Assembly: GCA_002841545.1 (NCBI GenBank)
Contig: PGZZ01000002.1
Span: forward strand, 372,001 to 436,000
DNA from: Firmicutes bacterium HGW-Firmicutes-16
GTDB lineage: Bacteria; Bacillota; Clostridia; Oscillospirales; Oscillospiraceae
Direction of reading: 5' to 3'
Length of the DNA: 64,000 nt
Below the pieces are notes generated by a model. That model did no database searches, had not been told where the DNA came from, and saw only the letters and a list, made by a program, of their open reading frames with translations. Positions 34,832 to 44,286 of this stretch are shown here, piece by piece. Each line of letters starts with the position of its first letter. Position 1 is the stretch's first letter. The position numbers were made by a program, and so were the translations under genes.

Positions 34832-35503
34832 TTGAAAAATATTTTGATTGTTGAGGACGACAGGGCGCTTGCTACGGGCATATGCATAGCCCTAAAGAGC
34901 GACGACATCATTCCGCTTTCCTGCCACTCTATAAAGAGCGCAAAGCAGGAGATAGCGAAGATTAGCTTTGATCTTTTCCTGCTCGACCTGAATCTTCCCG
35001 ACGGCAACGGGCTTGATCTGCTTTATAACCTTAAGGGGCTTGCGCCTGTCATTATCTTGACTGCTAACGACCTTGAAACGGACATTGTCACAGGGCTTGA
35101 AAGCGGCGCTGACGACTATATCACAAAGCCCTTCAGTCTTGCCGTACTGCGTGCAAAGGTCAATTCTCAGCTCCGCAAGGCATCGGAGCGCAAATCAGGC
35201 AAACTTGAGCTAAGTGGCTGCGTCTTTGATTTCGACAGGCTGGAATACTATAAAAATGGGCAGCCTTTAGAGCTCAGCAAGACAGAGCAGAAGCTACTTA
35301 AAATGCTAGTTGAGAACAAGGGCCGCACGCTTGAGCGTGCAATGCTTGTTGACAGAATATGGACGGACGGAGCGGAATTCGTGGACGAAAATGCGCTTTC
35401 CGTTACCGTAAAGCGCCTTCGCGATAAACTGGAGGATAATTCTTCAAAACCGGTTTACATAAAAACCATTTACGGCATCGGCTATACCTGGGCGGTGAAT
35501 TAG
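34832..35503 (+). CDS. OmpR-family response regulator
   Basis: A 223-residue transcription factor. The receiver domain (1-115) has acidic Asp9/Asp10, phosphoacceptor Asp52 in FLLDLNLPDG, ILTAND and Lys99 in YITKPF. A winged-helix DNA-binding domain follows (LSKTEQKLLKMLVENKGR, VTVKRLRDKLED, TIYGIGYTWAV). The start is TTG 34832, with GGGAGG seven bases upstream; the in-frame TTG at 34817 precedes that site. It pairs with the kinase starting one base after its stop and probably controls the ABC genes downstream. Confidence 0.93.
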   Translation: MKNILIVEDDRALATGICIALKSDDIIPLSCHSIKSAKQEIAKISFDLFLLDLNLPDGNGLDLLYNLKGLAPVIILTANDLETDIVTGLESGADDYITKPFSLAVLRAKVNSQLRKASERKSGKLELSGCVFDFDRLEYYKNGQPLELSKTEQKLLKMLVENKGRTLERAMLVDRIWTDGAEFVDENALSVTVKRLRDKLEDNSSKPVYIKTIYGIGYTWAVN

Positions 35504-35504
35504 A

Positions 35505-36422
35505 ATGGGCACTTTTGATTACATTTGCCTTTCTTTTGCGCTATGCACCGCGGTTATCGCAGTTTGCTCCGTGTTTTATTACCGTCGTAAAACTAAAAGT
35601 ACGCTTAAATGCGCTTCTAAGATGATTGACGACGCGATTTTGGGCAACTTTTCGGAGAGTGTTTTTGACGAAAGTCTGCTGTCCTCGGTCGAGTCAAAGC
35701 TCGCCCAGTATCTAAATTCCTGCTCCGTTTCCTCCAAAAATCTTTCTGCGGAAAAGGACAAGATAAAAGAACTGATTGCCGACATTTCACATCAGACTAA
35801 AACACCCGTTTCGAACATCCTTTTATATACGCAGCTCCTTGGCGAACAGGACTTATCAGAAGAAAGCTCTCAGTACGTCTCGAACCTGTCCGAGCAGGCG
35901 CAGAAGTTGAGCTTTCTTATTGAGTCGCTCGTAAAGGTTTCAAGACTCGAAACAGGCATAATCTCTCTTAACCCGAAACAATCTGATGTCGCTTCCCTGC
36001 TAAGCACCGTTACGTCTCAGATTTCACCGAAAGCGAAGGCGAAGAACATCACCGTAAAGGTCTGTGAAACCACTGAAAAGGCATGCTTTGACCCAAAATG
36101 GACGGCGGAGGCAGTCTATAACATTTTAGACAACGCCGTGAAGTATACGCCCTGCGGAGGTTCGATAGAGATTTCCGCTACAGCGTTTGAATTGTTTTGC
36201 CGAATTGATATTAAAGACAACGGCATCGGAATCTCCGAGGACGAACATACGAAGATATTTTCAAGATTCTATCGCAGTCCGAAAGTCGCCGAAAGCGAAG
36301 GTGTCGGGATCGGGCTCTATCTCGCACGCGAGATTGTTTCTGGTGAAGGCGGTTATATCAGGGTATCCTCCGTTAAGGACGAAGGCTCCGTTTTTTCCAT
36401 ACATCTCCCGAGGGAAGCGTGA
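35505..36422 (+). CDS. Sensor histidine kinase
   Basis: A 305-residue membrane kinase. One N-terminal membrane segment (about 5-26) has almost no external part, so it cannot sense ligand outside on its own. The dimerisation domain carries the phosphorylated His96 in ADISHQTKTPVSNI. The catalytic domain has NILDNAVKYTP, DNGIGI and GVGIGLYLA. Kinases without an external sensor next to an ABC transporter often take their signal from that transporter, as in the Bce-type systems; here the permease has large external domains, so the same is plausible (inference). Confidence 0.92.
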   Translation: MGTFDYICLSFALCTAVIAVCSVFYYRRKTKSTLKCASKMIDDAILGNFSESVFDESLLSSVESKLAQYLNSCSVSSKNLSAEKDKIKELIADISHQTKTPVSNILLYTQLLGEQDLSEESSQYVSNLSEQAQKLSFLIESLVKVSRLETGIISLNPKQSDVASLLSTVTSQISPKAKAKNITVKVCETTEKACFDPKWTAEAVYNILDNAVKYTPCGGSIEISATAFELFCRIDIKDNGIGISEDEHTKIFSRFYRSPKVAESEGVGIGLYLAREIVSGEGGYIRVSSVKDEGSVFSIHLPREA

Positions 36423-36483
36423 AATCTTTCAAAACTGTTATAATTCTCCCCTAAGCTGAAAGAACGTCGTAATATTCATATGA

Positions 36484-36523
36484 TATAGTCCGTATTGTTG
36501 GAAATATTCCTGCAATACGGACT
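36484..36523. promoter_or_regulatory. Inverted repeat with extended -10 before the ABC genes
   Basis: AGTCCGTATTG (36487-36497) and CAATACGGACT (36513-36523) form a perfect 11-bp inverted repeat, with GGAAATATTCC nested between. TGATATAGT (36481-36489), an extended -10, overlaps its left arm, and the GGAGG ribosome site follows at 36531. It may be an operator or an RNA hairpin; the T run needed for a terminator is lacking. Confidence 0.45.
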
Positions 36524-36542
36524 TAACTTTGGAGGTTTACAA

Positions 36543-37229
36543 ATGACAATACTTGAAACGCACGAACTTAAAAAAATATATGGAACCGGTGAAACGGCCG
36601 TCCACGCACTGGACGGAGTCAATCTGCAAATACAAAGCGGTGAATTCGTCGCAATCGTCGGCACCTCGGGAAGCGGTAAATCGACGCTTCTGCATATGCT
36701 CGGAGGGCTGGACAGGCCAACCGACGGCAGCGTTACGGTCGATGGAAAAGATATCTTCACTCTCAAGGACGAGGAACTCACGATTTTCCGCCGCCGCAAG
36801 ATTGGGTTTGTTTTTCAGAACTATAATCTTGTTCCGGTGCTTAATGTCTATGAAAATATCGTCTTGCCCATACAGCTCGACGGTAAGGAGCCGGACGCCG
36901 AATATGTGGATAAAATCATGAAAACTTTAGGGCTTGAATCCAAGCTACGAAATCTGCCGAACAATCTTTCCGGTGGTCAGCAGCAGCGCGTCGCGATAGC
37001 CCGCGCTCTGGCCTCGAAGCCCGCGATAATTCTCGCGGACGAGCCGACCGGAAACCTTGACAGCCGAACCAGTCAGGACGTTCTTGGGCTTCTCAAAATT
37101 ACAAGTCAAAAGTTCAGTCAAACTATTGTAATGATTACCCATAACGAGGAGATTGCTCAGCTTGCCGACCGCATCGTCCGTATCGAGGACGGAAAAATCG
37201 TAGGTGGGGCGGTGAGCAAAAATGATTAA
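36543..37229 (+). CDS. MacB/LolD-type ABC transporter ATP-binding protein
   Basis: A 228-residue ATPase of the family that drives mechanotransmission-type exporters. Walker [10 protein letters not shown] (40-48), [16 protein letters not shown] at the Q-loop, signature [15 protein letters not shown], Walker [14 protein letters not shown] and the H-loop [13 protein letters not shown] with an 8-base gap supports ATG 36543. It overlaps the permease gene by 8 bases. The pair follows a response regulator and kinase, the common layout for peptide or antibiotic response and export. Confidence 0.94.
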   Translation: MTILETHELKKIYGTGETAVHALDGVNLQIQSGEFVAIVGTSGSGKSTLLHMLGGLDRPTDGSVTVDGKDIFTLKDEELTIFRRRKIGFVFQNYNLVPVLNVYENIVLPIQLDGKEPDAEYVDKIMKTLGLESKLRNLPNNLSGGQQQRVAIARALASKPAIILADEPTGNLDSRTSQDVLGLLKITSQKFSQTIVMITHNEEIAQLADRIVRIEDGKIVGGAVSKND

Positions 37230-39759
37230 GGTCGGCAATAAAAAAGCAATTTCAAACCTTGCAAATAAAAGCTTTAAAGCAAACCGAACACGAAATGTAA
37301 TTGCGATAATCGCAATTTCCCTGACTGCCCTGCTTTTCACCAGCCTTTTCACAATGGGCATGGGTACTGTTGAGAGCCTTCAACAGGCAACCATGCGACA
37401 GGCGGGCGGTGATGGACACGCAGTTTTAAAGTACATAACGGACGAGCAGTTTGACACTGTGAAAGACCATCCGCTTATTAAGGAAATTGCCTATAACCGA
37501 ACACTTTGTGACAGTGTTGAGAATGAAGAGCTAATAAAAAGACGCGCTGAGTTCTGGTATTATGATGATGTCGGGTTTAAGCTTGGATTCTGCGATCCGA
37601 CAACAGGTCACCGTCCCGAAGCGGAAAATGAAGTAATTGCCGACACAAAGACACTCGAGCTTCTCGGTGTTCCGCTCGAATTAGGCTCTCCGATAACGCT
37701 TGAGCTGAATATCAGGGGTGAAATGATAACTCGTGAATTCGTCCTCTGCGGCTGGTGGGAAAGCGATCCCGTATTTAACATTGGTCAGTTTTTCAGCTCT
37801 CGCGCTTATGTTGACGCCCATATAGAGGAACTCGAAAATACCTTTTACACCGACAACTCAATGACAGGCGTAATTTGCGCCTACATGATGTTCAATAACA
37901 GTCTCAATTTGGAGAGTAAGCTTGAATCAGTAATTACAGACAGCGGCTTTTCTTCCAACGAGGATAGCCCGAATTATATCTCAAGCAATGTTAACTGGTC
38001 ATACTTATCAACAAATTTCGGTATGGACGCTCAGACGGCTGTTATACTTGTATCTGGACTTTTACTTATCATTTTTACAGGCTATCTCATAATTTACAAC
38101 ATTTTTCAGATTTCGGTTATACAAGACATCCGCTTCTATGGACTGCTTAAAACCATCGGTACAACAGGAAAACAAATCCGCCGGATAATTCGTCGGCAGG
38201 CGCTTGTGTTGTCCGCAATAGGCATACCCATTGGTCTTTTGCTCGGCTTCTTCTGCGGCAAGGCACTTGTACCGTTGCTTATTAGCAACTCCAATTTCGC
38301 GGGAAGCGCCGTTTCTGTTTCTCCAGACCCGCTGATATTCGTCGGAGCTGCGCTGTTTGCTTTGATTACGGTTTTCATAAGCACCTTAAAGCCCGGCAGA
38401 GTCGCTGCTTCGGTTTCTCCTGTTGAGGCTGTTCGTTTCACCGGCTGTGACGACGCAGGAAGCTTCAAACAGCTTAGAAGCACAAAAGGCGCGAAGGTTT
38501 CACAAATGGCGGGCGCAAACATGAGTCGAAACAAAAAACGCACGGTTCTGGTGGTAATAAGCCTTGCCCTCAGTCTGATACTCATGAATGTCATTGTAAC
38601 CCTTTCACAAAGCATCGACATGGATAAGTATCTGTCGACCTTTAACGACACCGACTTTCTCATCGCCCACGCGGACTATTTCAACAACGACTTCGTCGGG
38701 CCTGAAAACGAGCTTTCGGAACAGTTAATAGAAACAGTGCAGGGGCTTGAAGGCTTTGAAGACGGCGGACGTATTTTCGGAGGCAGAACCGAGCTATTTA
38801 CAGCAAACGATACTGATTTCAACTTGCAATATAATACCGATTCGAATGGGGATCCTTTCTGTGCAGTCTATGGGCTGGAGGATCTTCCTATGCAGCGACT
38901 GAAGCTGCTCGACGGTGAGTTCGACCTTGAAAAGCTGAAAAGCGGCAAATACATCCTTGAGGGTGTCCGGCTTGACGACAACAGCAAGCCCGAATGGGAC
39001 ACCGCTCACTTTAAAAACGGTGAGACCGTCACTCTTCACAACTATAAGGGAACCTCCGATGCGTTTGCGGACAGAGAGTATACGACACAGGAATACACTG
39101 TATTAGGCCATGTAGCCATAAAGCACTATACCTGCAGCGACCGTACCGGTTGGGAATACAACTTTTATCTGCCTGCCGAGGTTTACAAGCCACTCCTGTC
39201 CTCGCCCGCCGTGATGAGCTATGCTTTTAATGTCAAGGACGGCTACAGTACACAGGTTGAGAATTTCCTTGAGAAATACACAGATAGCGTGGAGCCTTTG
39301 ATGAACTTCGATTCAAAGGCGAAATCCGAGACCTCATTCGAGGGTTTGCGCGACACGGTTCTCTATATCGGCGGCGCTCTGGGCATCATCATCGGAATCA
39401 TCGGTGTGCTAAACTTTGTTAACGCAGTTCTTACAAGCATTATTACCCGCAGGCGTGAGTTTGCCATGCTCCAAAGCATAGGCATGACCCGAAAGCAGCT
39501 TCGGCAAATGCTCTGCTGCGAGGGACTGTATTATGCGCTCTTTACCGGGCTTGCCGTTATTATTTTTGGCATTGTCTGTTCACTGGTAATTGTTCGTGCA
39601 ATATGCGCGCAGCTTTGGTTTATGAGCTTTAGCTTTGTTTTTTGGCCCCTTGCAGTCTCCTTGCCAATTCTGGCCGTTCTGGGTTTTGTTATCCCTCTGG
39701 TTGCATATCGTTCAACTGACACTCAAAGCATTGTCGAGCGTCTGCGCGAGGCGGAATAA
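37222..39759 (+). CDS. ABC transporter permease with two FtsX/MacB-type modules
   Basis: An 845-residue permease. About eight membrane segments are visible: one near 26-50, then a large external domain (50-265), three segments to about 393, one near 437-460, a second external domain (460-710) and three at the C-terminus. This is a duplicated FtsX arrangement with two MacB-like periplasmic-core regions; IRFYGLLKTIGTTGKQIRRII and REFAMLQSIGMTRKQLRQML are the two matching coupling segments. Partner of the ATPase just upstream. Substrate unknown; lipoprotein, peptide or antibiotic handling are the usual options. Confidence 0.9.
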   Translation: MIKVGNKKAISNLANKSFKANRTRNVIAIIAISLTALLFTSLFTMGMGTVESLQQATMRQAGGDGHAVLKYITDEQFDTVKDHPLIKEIAYNRTLCDSVENEELIKRRAEFWYYDDVGFKLGFCDPTTGHRPEAENEVIADTKTLELLGVPLELGSPITLELNIRGEMITREFVLCGWWESDPVFNIGQFFSSRAYVDAHIEELENTFYTDNSMTGVICAYMMFNNSLNLESKLESVITDSGFSSNEDSPNYISSNVNWSYLSTNFGMDAQTAVILVSGLLLIIFTGYLIIYNIFQISVIQDIRFYGLLKTIGTTGKQIRRIIRRQALVLSAIGIPIGLLLGFFCGKALVPLLISNSNFAGSAVSVSPDPLIFVGAALFALITVFISTLKPGRVAASVSPVEAVRFTGCDDAGSFKQLRSTKGAKVSQMAGANMSRNKKRTVLVVISLALSLILMNVIVTLSQSIDMDKYLSTFNDTDFLIAHADYFNNDFVGPENELSEQLIETVQGLEGFEDGGRIFGGRTELFTANDTDFNLQYNTDSNGDPFCAVYGLEDLPMQRLKLLDGEFDLEKLKSGKYILEGVRLDDNSKPEWDTAHFKNGETVTLHNYKGTSDAFADREYTTQEYTVLGHVAIKHYTCSDRTGWEYNFYLPAEVYKPLLSSPAVMSYAFNVKDGYSTQVENFLEKYTDSVEPLMNFDSKAKSETSFEGLRDTVLYIGGALGIIIGIIGVLNFVNAVLTSIITRRREFAMLQSIGMTRKQLRQMLCCEGLYYALFTGLAVIIFGIVCSLVIVRAICAQLWFMSFSFVFWPLAVSLPILAVLGFVIPLVAYRSTDTQSIVERLREAE

Positions 39760-39886
39760 CAACCTCAAGAAAACATTTACGGAATAGCCTAAAACGTTCC
39801 CGAAACGGCGGTCAAAAGTATCCGTCCCCGCATAATGTGTAGAGAATAAACAGTATTCTCACGCTGTGGAAGGGACTGAAAACAAT

Positions 39887-40963
39887 ATGAATGACCAACG
39901 CATTTTGCGATATTTCCTTGGAGGCAATACCTGCCGCGGCTTCTATTCTTTTTACGACAGCTTCGTATCCTTATCAAACGGGACTTTTCTCTGGATAATC
40001 AAAGGCGGTCCGGGCTGCGGGAAATCAAGCTTCATGAAGATGATCGGCAGCGCAGCTGAAAAAGCGGGCCTATACGTTGAATACGCCGTATGCTCGGGCG
40101 ATCCCTCATCGCTCGACGGCATTTATATCCCCGAACTGAAGACAGCATATACGGACGGCACTGCTCCGCACGTTGCAGATACTCATATGGCCGCCGTAGA
40201 TTCCGCTTATATTAATCTCGGAACATTTTATGACTACAGTGCCATCTCGGAATACAAAACGGAACTAACGGAGCTTTTTCGTTCCTGTTCCGCCTATTAC
40301 AAAAAAGCCTACTCCCTGCTTTCTGCCGCAGGACAGCTTCAAACAGGCTGGCAGGACGGGTTTAAAACAGCTTCGGAAACGGAGGCCGCCGAAAAAAGGG
40401 CAAGCGGTATCGCCCTTCGTGAATTCGGGAAACGCCGCAAAGAAAAGGGTAAAATAACATATCGCTTTCTCAGCGCGTTGACCTGTCAGGGCCCGGTATC
40501 CTTCCCTGAAACCATTACCGAGCTCTGTGATCGCTTCTATATTTTCGAAAACAGGCTGCGTCTGGCCTCTCCCGCCTTGCTGCGCATCGTTCAGGCGGCG
40601 CAGGATTCAGGACACGACGTAATCATATGTCCGGATCCTTTGGTTCCCGAAGCGATCGAGGCCGTGCTAGTTCCCTCCCTAAAGCTTTCTTTTCTTAGCT
40701 CCGGCTCCGCTCTCGGCGATATTCCCGAAGCTCGGCATATTAGGCTTGATACGCTGACCGACAGCGGACGACTAAAGAATTATAGAGCCGAGCTGCGCCG
40801 TTGCGAAAAAATGAAGGATTCGCTGATAAGCGAGGCTTATTCGGCGCTTGGTGAAGCTAAAAGCGTACACGACCGCATCGAGAGCATCTTTAACCCCAAT
40901 GTTGACTTCGACGGTGTAAGTGCGCTAGCACGCGAGCACATAGCAGCTCTCGGGCTCAGGTAA
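39887..40963 (+). CDS. P-loop ATPase of unknown function (PRK06851-like)
   Basis: A 358-residue soluble protein. It opens LRYFLGGNTCRGFYSFYDS, then Walker A KGGPGCGKSSF (39-49). The C-terminal half (FENRLRLASPALLRIVQAAQ, IICPDPLVPEAIEAVLVPSL) resembles the clostridial ATPases grouped as PRK06851, whose function is unknown; many of these have a second P-loop after about residue 180, which I do not see here. Start at ATG 39887 with AAGGGA upstream; the GTG at 39866 lies before that site. A 7-bp inverted repeat (39842-39860) precedes it. It stands alone between two transport gene sets. Confidence 0.7.
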   Translation: MNDQRILRYFLGGNTCRGFYSFYDSFVSLSNGTFLWIIKGGPGCGKSSFMKMIGSAAEKAGLYVEYAVCSGDPSSLDGIYIPELKTAYTDGTAPHVADTHMAAVDSAYINLGTFYDYSAISEYKTELTELFRSCSAYYKKAYSLLSAAGQLQTGWQDGFKTASETEAAEKRASGIALREFGKRRKEKGKITYRFLSALTCQGPVSFPETITELCDRFYIFENRLRLASPALLRIVQAAQDSGHDVIICPDPLVPEAIEAVLVPSLKLSFLSSGSALGDIPEARHIRLDTLTDSGRLKNYRAELRRCEKMKDSLISEAYSALGEAKSVHDRIESIFNPNVDFDGVSALAREHIAALGLR

Positions 40964-40993
40964 CAGCAAGCACACACTATGATGTCCGGCAAC

Positions 40994-41044
40994 AAAACAA
41001 ATAAGACGCAGGTACGAGACGTGTACCTGCGTCTTATTTGTTTT
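40994..41044. terminator. Bidirectional terminator, 22-bp perfect stem
   Basis: The arms 40994-41015 and 41023-41044 are fully complementary around a 7-base loop (GAGACGT), AAAACAAA at one end and TTTGTTTT at the other. It serves the convergent P-loop gene and the MacB-core gene, and overlaps the stop codon of the latter by two bases. Confidence 0.9.
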
Positions 41045-42317
41045 AAGGCTTATTATCGGGATTATGCATTTCCTCCATAATCTCGCGGACTATGCTTTCG
41101 ATGTCCGGAACAATCTCTTTTTCAAGAGAGTTTGCCGTTTTATCGGGTAAAACTTTTTGTACCTTAGCCGGAGCCTTTTTCGGAATCTTTTTCAGGTTCC
41201 TTATCGGGTTCTCTTTCGGCTTCTGATTACGTTCGTGCTTCTGAAGGTTTTTCGAGATGCGTTTTTGTGCTCTGCGTTCCTTCCACGTAGCTTCGCGCGC
41301 ATATCTGTCGTCCCATGCGTCAGTAACCTGGAATTTCAGAATTTTCGCCTTCATTATGAGGTGCTTTGTGAGCCTGACAATTAAAACAATTAAACATATA
41401 AGCGGGAACAGGACTAGGAGAAGGACGAACAAATAAAGCCGCGCAACATAGACTTCCGAAACTCTTGCGGCATTCTCCCAATAGGAATATATTATGCCGC
41501 TGTTATAGATCGAGCGGTCTCCGAAATCCTTGAATATCTTGAAAATACTCAAAAAACTGTAGCGTGTGCTGTTTTCGACTACGACGCCATTCGCGGTCTT
41601 GAAGCTTTCATTAACAAAAGTCTTCGCAAAATTTGATATCGGGTCGGGCATCGCAATTTCATAAGCGTTTATCCCTGTTCCCTCTTTCAGTGAGGAAAGC
41701 GTTTCATATGGTATGAACATCACGGGCTCGCCCGAAAAAGCCTTATCCGAAAACTTGTCCGTTTCCCTGCGAACAACACCCGCCACGTAATACGGCTTGT
41801 TGTCTATCGTGACCGTCATTCCCGCAAGCTGCTCACCGCCGAAGAGCTTCCACGCGAGCTCATAATCCAGGATTACCCTGTCTTTCATCAGATCATCTTC
41901 GCTGAGGTAGCTGCCCGATAAGAGCTCGTAGGGATGGAACAGGAAGAAGTCTCCGCCGACACCGATTACCGTTGCCTCCGATGAATTTCTATCACCTTTG
42001 ACCGTAAGGCTGTCCGTAGCCGAGTAGCAGTCCGTCCAGTATTCCTCGTCTTCTTTCGGCTCAATACCAGCCTCGATGAGCTTGCTGTCAATGGTTTTTC
42101 TGAAGGCCTTGATTGAGTCGGGATTTGTAAGCATATTCACCGGGAAAAAGCAGGATACCTGCGAAAAGCGCTCTTCGCTATCTCCCGCCCAGTAGCCCGA
42201 AGCCTGCTGGGAGAGAAGCATACTACTGTAGCTGTTGATTTTTAATAGGCAGACTACGATTAGGATGAGAAGCAGGGCGTTTATAGCAAACAGCAGTATT
42301 CTCTTTTTGTTTTTCAT
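41043..42317 (-). CDS. MacB-like extracellular core protein without FtsX permease
   Basis: A 424-residue membrane protein: membrane segment 6-26, external domain about 27-290, second membrane segment 294-317, then a Lys/Arg-rich cytoplasmic tail of about 105 residues. The external part has the MacB periplasmic-core pattern (LLSGSYLSEDD, VILDYELAWKLFGGEQLAG, VTIDNKPYYVAGVVRR), but the multi-helix FtsX module and its coupling segment are absent. It may bind the adaptor encoded just upstream; how energy is supplied is unclear. ATG 42317 has AGGAGG seven bases before it; GTG 42323 is too close. Last gene of the operon. Confidence 0.75.
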   Translation of the reverse strand: MKNKKRILLFAINALLLILIVVCLLKINSYSSMLLSQQASGYWAGDSEERFSQVSCFFPVNMLTNPDSIKAFRKTIDSKLIEAGIEPKEDEEYWTDCYSATDSLTVKGDRNSSEATVIGVGGDFFLFHPYELLSGSYLSEDDLMKDRVILDYELAWKLFGGEQLAGMTVTIDNKPYYVAGVVRRETDKFSDKAFSGEPVMFIPYETLSSLKEGTGINAYEIAMPDPISNFAKTFVNESFKTANGVVVENSTRYSFLSIFKIFKDFGDRSIYNSGIIYSYWENAARVSEVYVARLYLFVLLLVLFPLICLIVLIVRLTKHLIMKAKILKFQVTDAWDDRYAREATWKERRAQKRISKNLQKHERNQKPKENPIRNLKKIPKKAPAKVQKVLPDKTANSLEKEIVPDIESIVREIMEEMHNPDNKP

Positions 42318-42345
42318 CCCCACCCCTCCTCTTTTTTATTCTCTG

Positions 42346-44229
42346 TTATGTATCGTCCGCCAGACGCACCAAGGTACCCGGCTCAATTGGTTTTGTCGAA
42401 GTCGTAATAACGAAATCGCTCGTGGTAAGCCCGCCGGAAACCGCGCTGTTTACATCGTCCGATGCGAGCACCTGAACATCAATACGCGTTGCTTTATATC
42501 TGTTTCCAAGAGCACTGTTTTTGGAAACAACTACAAGGACAAATTTGCCGTTGCTGTCCGAACGTATCGAGCTATTCGGGACTATTGTTTCATAGTTTCC
42601 GCCTCGCTCACCGAGCGCTATACTGAGTTGAGCTCCGCTTTCAACCTCGCCCTGCAGCTTAAAGTTGAGTATTTTATTAGTCCCCGGGTTCTGCGGGTCG
42701 GACTTAATTCCGACTAAGGTCGCTGTAAGCGGCTCGGAGTACCAGTAATTAGTGACCTCCGCAGCGTCGCCCAGCGCAACCTTTTTGCTCTGAGCTGTTG
42801 TTACAGAGAAGCTGAGTCCGTAGCCCATATCCGGAACTTCGACTGTCATGAGCACCGCATTAGCCTCAGCTGTTTTGCCGGCAGACACATTTATTGTTGC
42901 AACAATGCCGTTGACCTTGCTTTTAACATCGGAGCCTTCTCCGCCGCCCTTAAGGCTGTCCAGCTCCTCTTTTTTGTCATCGATTTGCTTGCGCTGTGCC
43001 TCCATATTAAGCTCGTCAAGCGCCTGCTGCTTGCCGCTGTCCTTCTGAGCCTTCTCCAGTGCGTACAGTGCTTCCTCATATGTTGTCTGTCCGGCGTCCA
43101 CCGCCTTGTCGGCGGTTTCAAAGTCGGTTTTCATCTTCTCCATTTCTGCCAGCCTGTCATCGGCGTCCTTTTTGGCAGTATCCAGAGTCTTCTGCTTCTC
43201 CTTGGCCTCCTTGAGCTGCTGTTTAACGGTTTGGTAGTCCCAGCTTCCGCCGCCGTCGCTGACATAGAGGGAATTTAGCTCGGTCTCCAGAAGCGCAATT
43301 TTCTGCTCCTGCGTGCTGATAACTGTATAGGCGTCAACGATGCCTCTGATGGTTTGAGGGTTATACTCCAAGTCTGCCGGGCGCGTCCCTGCCAACACCG
43401 TAGGCTCGGTCAAGAGTGACCCGTCGCTGTTGATGCAGGGTGCCAGCAACTGTGCCAGAGCTGCCTTGTAGTCTTCCAAAGTGCCTGCCTTCCCTTTATC
43501 GATTTCCATCCATGCCTGTGCCCATTCCGTAATGTTATCATACCCAGCTTTAAATGATAGGCTCTTCATATTGTTTAGTAAAGATTTGGCCGCTGAAATC
43601 TGCGCGGACTTAACATCAATCTCTGAGGAATTGTCGTTGCCCTCCGTGAGCTTACTAAACCGATCAGTCAACTCCGTCACCTTGTCATTCTGTGCCTCAA
43701 GCTCAGCCTCTGCCTTTTTTACTGCAGCCTTGGCGTCCGTAAGCTGCTGGGCCGTGACGGCGTTTGCCGATTTATCTGCCTTGGCCTTGTCCAGCGCCTT
43801 CTGCGCCAGCTCGATTGCGCGCTTTTCAGCCGCATAATCGCCGCTGGCACTGGCGTTAATCAGCGACTTTTTATATTCTAGAACAAGCGCGTCCAGCGCC
43901 GCCTCTATCTCCTTGACCTGCGTACTGTCGCCTTCCGAGTAGTGCAACAGTATGTCACCCACACTTACCTTGTCCCCCACCTTCACGGGAACGGAGAGAA
44001 CCTCGCGGGACTGTTCGCTTTTGACCTCGTAGCTTTCATTTGCAGCAACTGTGCCCGTTCCGCGGATTTTTGCGCTTATTGAGCCGGACTGGACATACTG
44101 AGCCGCAACTTCGGGGAGTGAGTGCTTCATTATCGTATTGGAAAAGAAGGTCAATACAAGCATGACCGCTAGAAATATTATGGCAGCATTCTTGACCCAT
44201 CCGCGCTTCTTAACTTTCTGTTCTGTCAT
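42346..44229 (-). CDS. HlyD/MacA-like membrane-fusion (adaptor) protein
   Basis: A 627-residue protein anchored by one membrane segment (12-30). A split lipoyl-like half motif (VKVGDKVSVGDILLHYSEGD, about 77-96) is followed by some 300 residues of Ala/Lys/Glu-rich coiled coil. The second lipoyl half (VKSKVNGIVATINVSAGKTA) and beta-barrel domains come next, with NSSIRSDSNGKFVLVV near the end. In Gram-positive cells such adaptors work with MacB-type exporters (compare YknX). The long coiled coil is larger than in typical MacA. AAAGGA lies before the ATG; 57 bases separate it from the permease gene. Confidence 0.85.
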   Translation of the reverse strand: MTEQKVKKRGWVKNAAIIFLAVMLVLTFFSNTIMKHSLPEVAAQYVQSGSISAKIRGTGTVAANESYEVKSEQSREVLSVPVKVGDKVSVGDILLHYSEGDSTQVKEIEAALDALVLEYKKSLINASASGDYAAEKRAIELAQKALDKAKADKSANAVTAQQLTDAKAAVKKAEAELEAQNDKVTELTDRFSKLTEGNDNSSEIDVKSAQISAAKSLLNNMKSLSFKAGYDNITEWAQAWMEIDKGKAGTLEDYKAALAQLLAPCINSDGSLLTEPTVLAGTRPADLEYNPQTIRGIVDAYTVISTQEQKIALLETELNSLYVSDGGGSWDYQTVKQQLKEAKEKQKTLDTAKKDADDRLAEMEKMKTDFETADKAVDAGQTTYEEALYALEKAQKDSGKQQALDELNMEAQRKQIDDKKEELDSLKGGGEGSDVKSKVNGIVATINVSAGKTAEANAVLMTVEVPDMGYGLSFSVTTAQSKKVALGDAAEVTNYWYSEPLTATLVGIKSDPQNPGTNKILNFKLQGEVESGAQLSIALGERGGNYETIVPNSSIRSDSNGKFVLVVVSKNSALGNRYKATRIDVQVLASDDVNSAVSGGLTTSDFVITTSTKPIEPGTLVRLADDT

Positions 44230-44286
44230 AGCTTGATGTCCTTTCGAGTGGTTTACATAATATTTGTATCATTAGTTTCACCTTGC

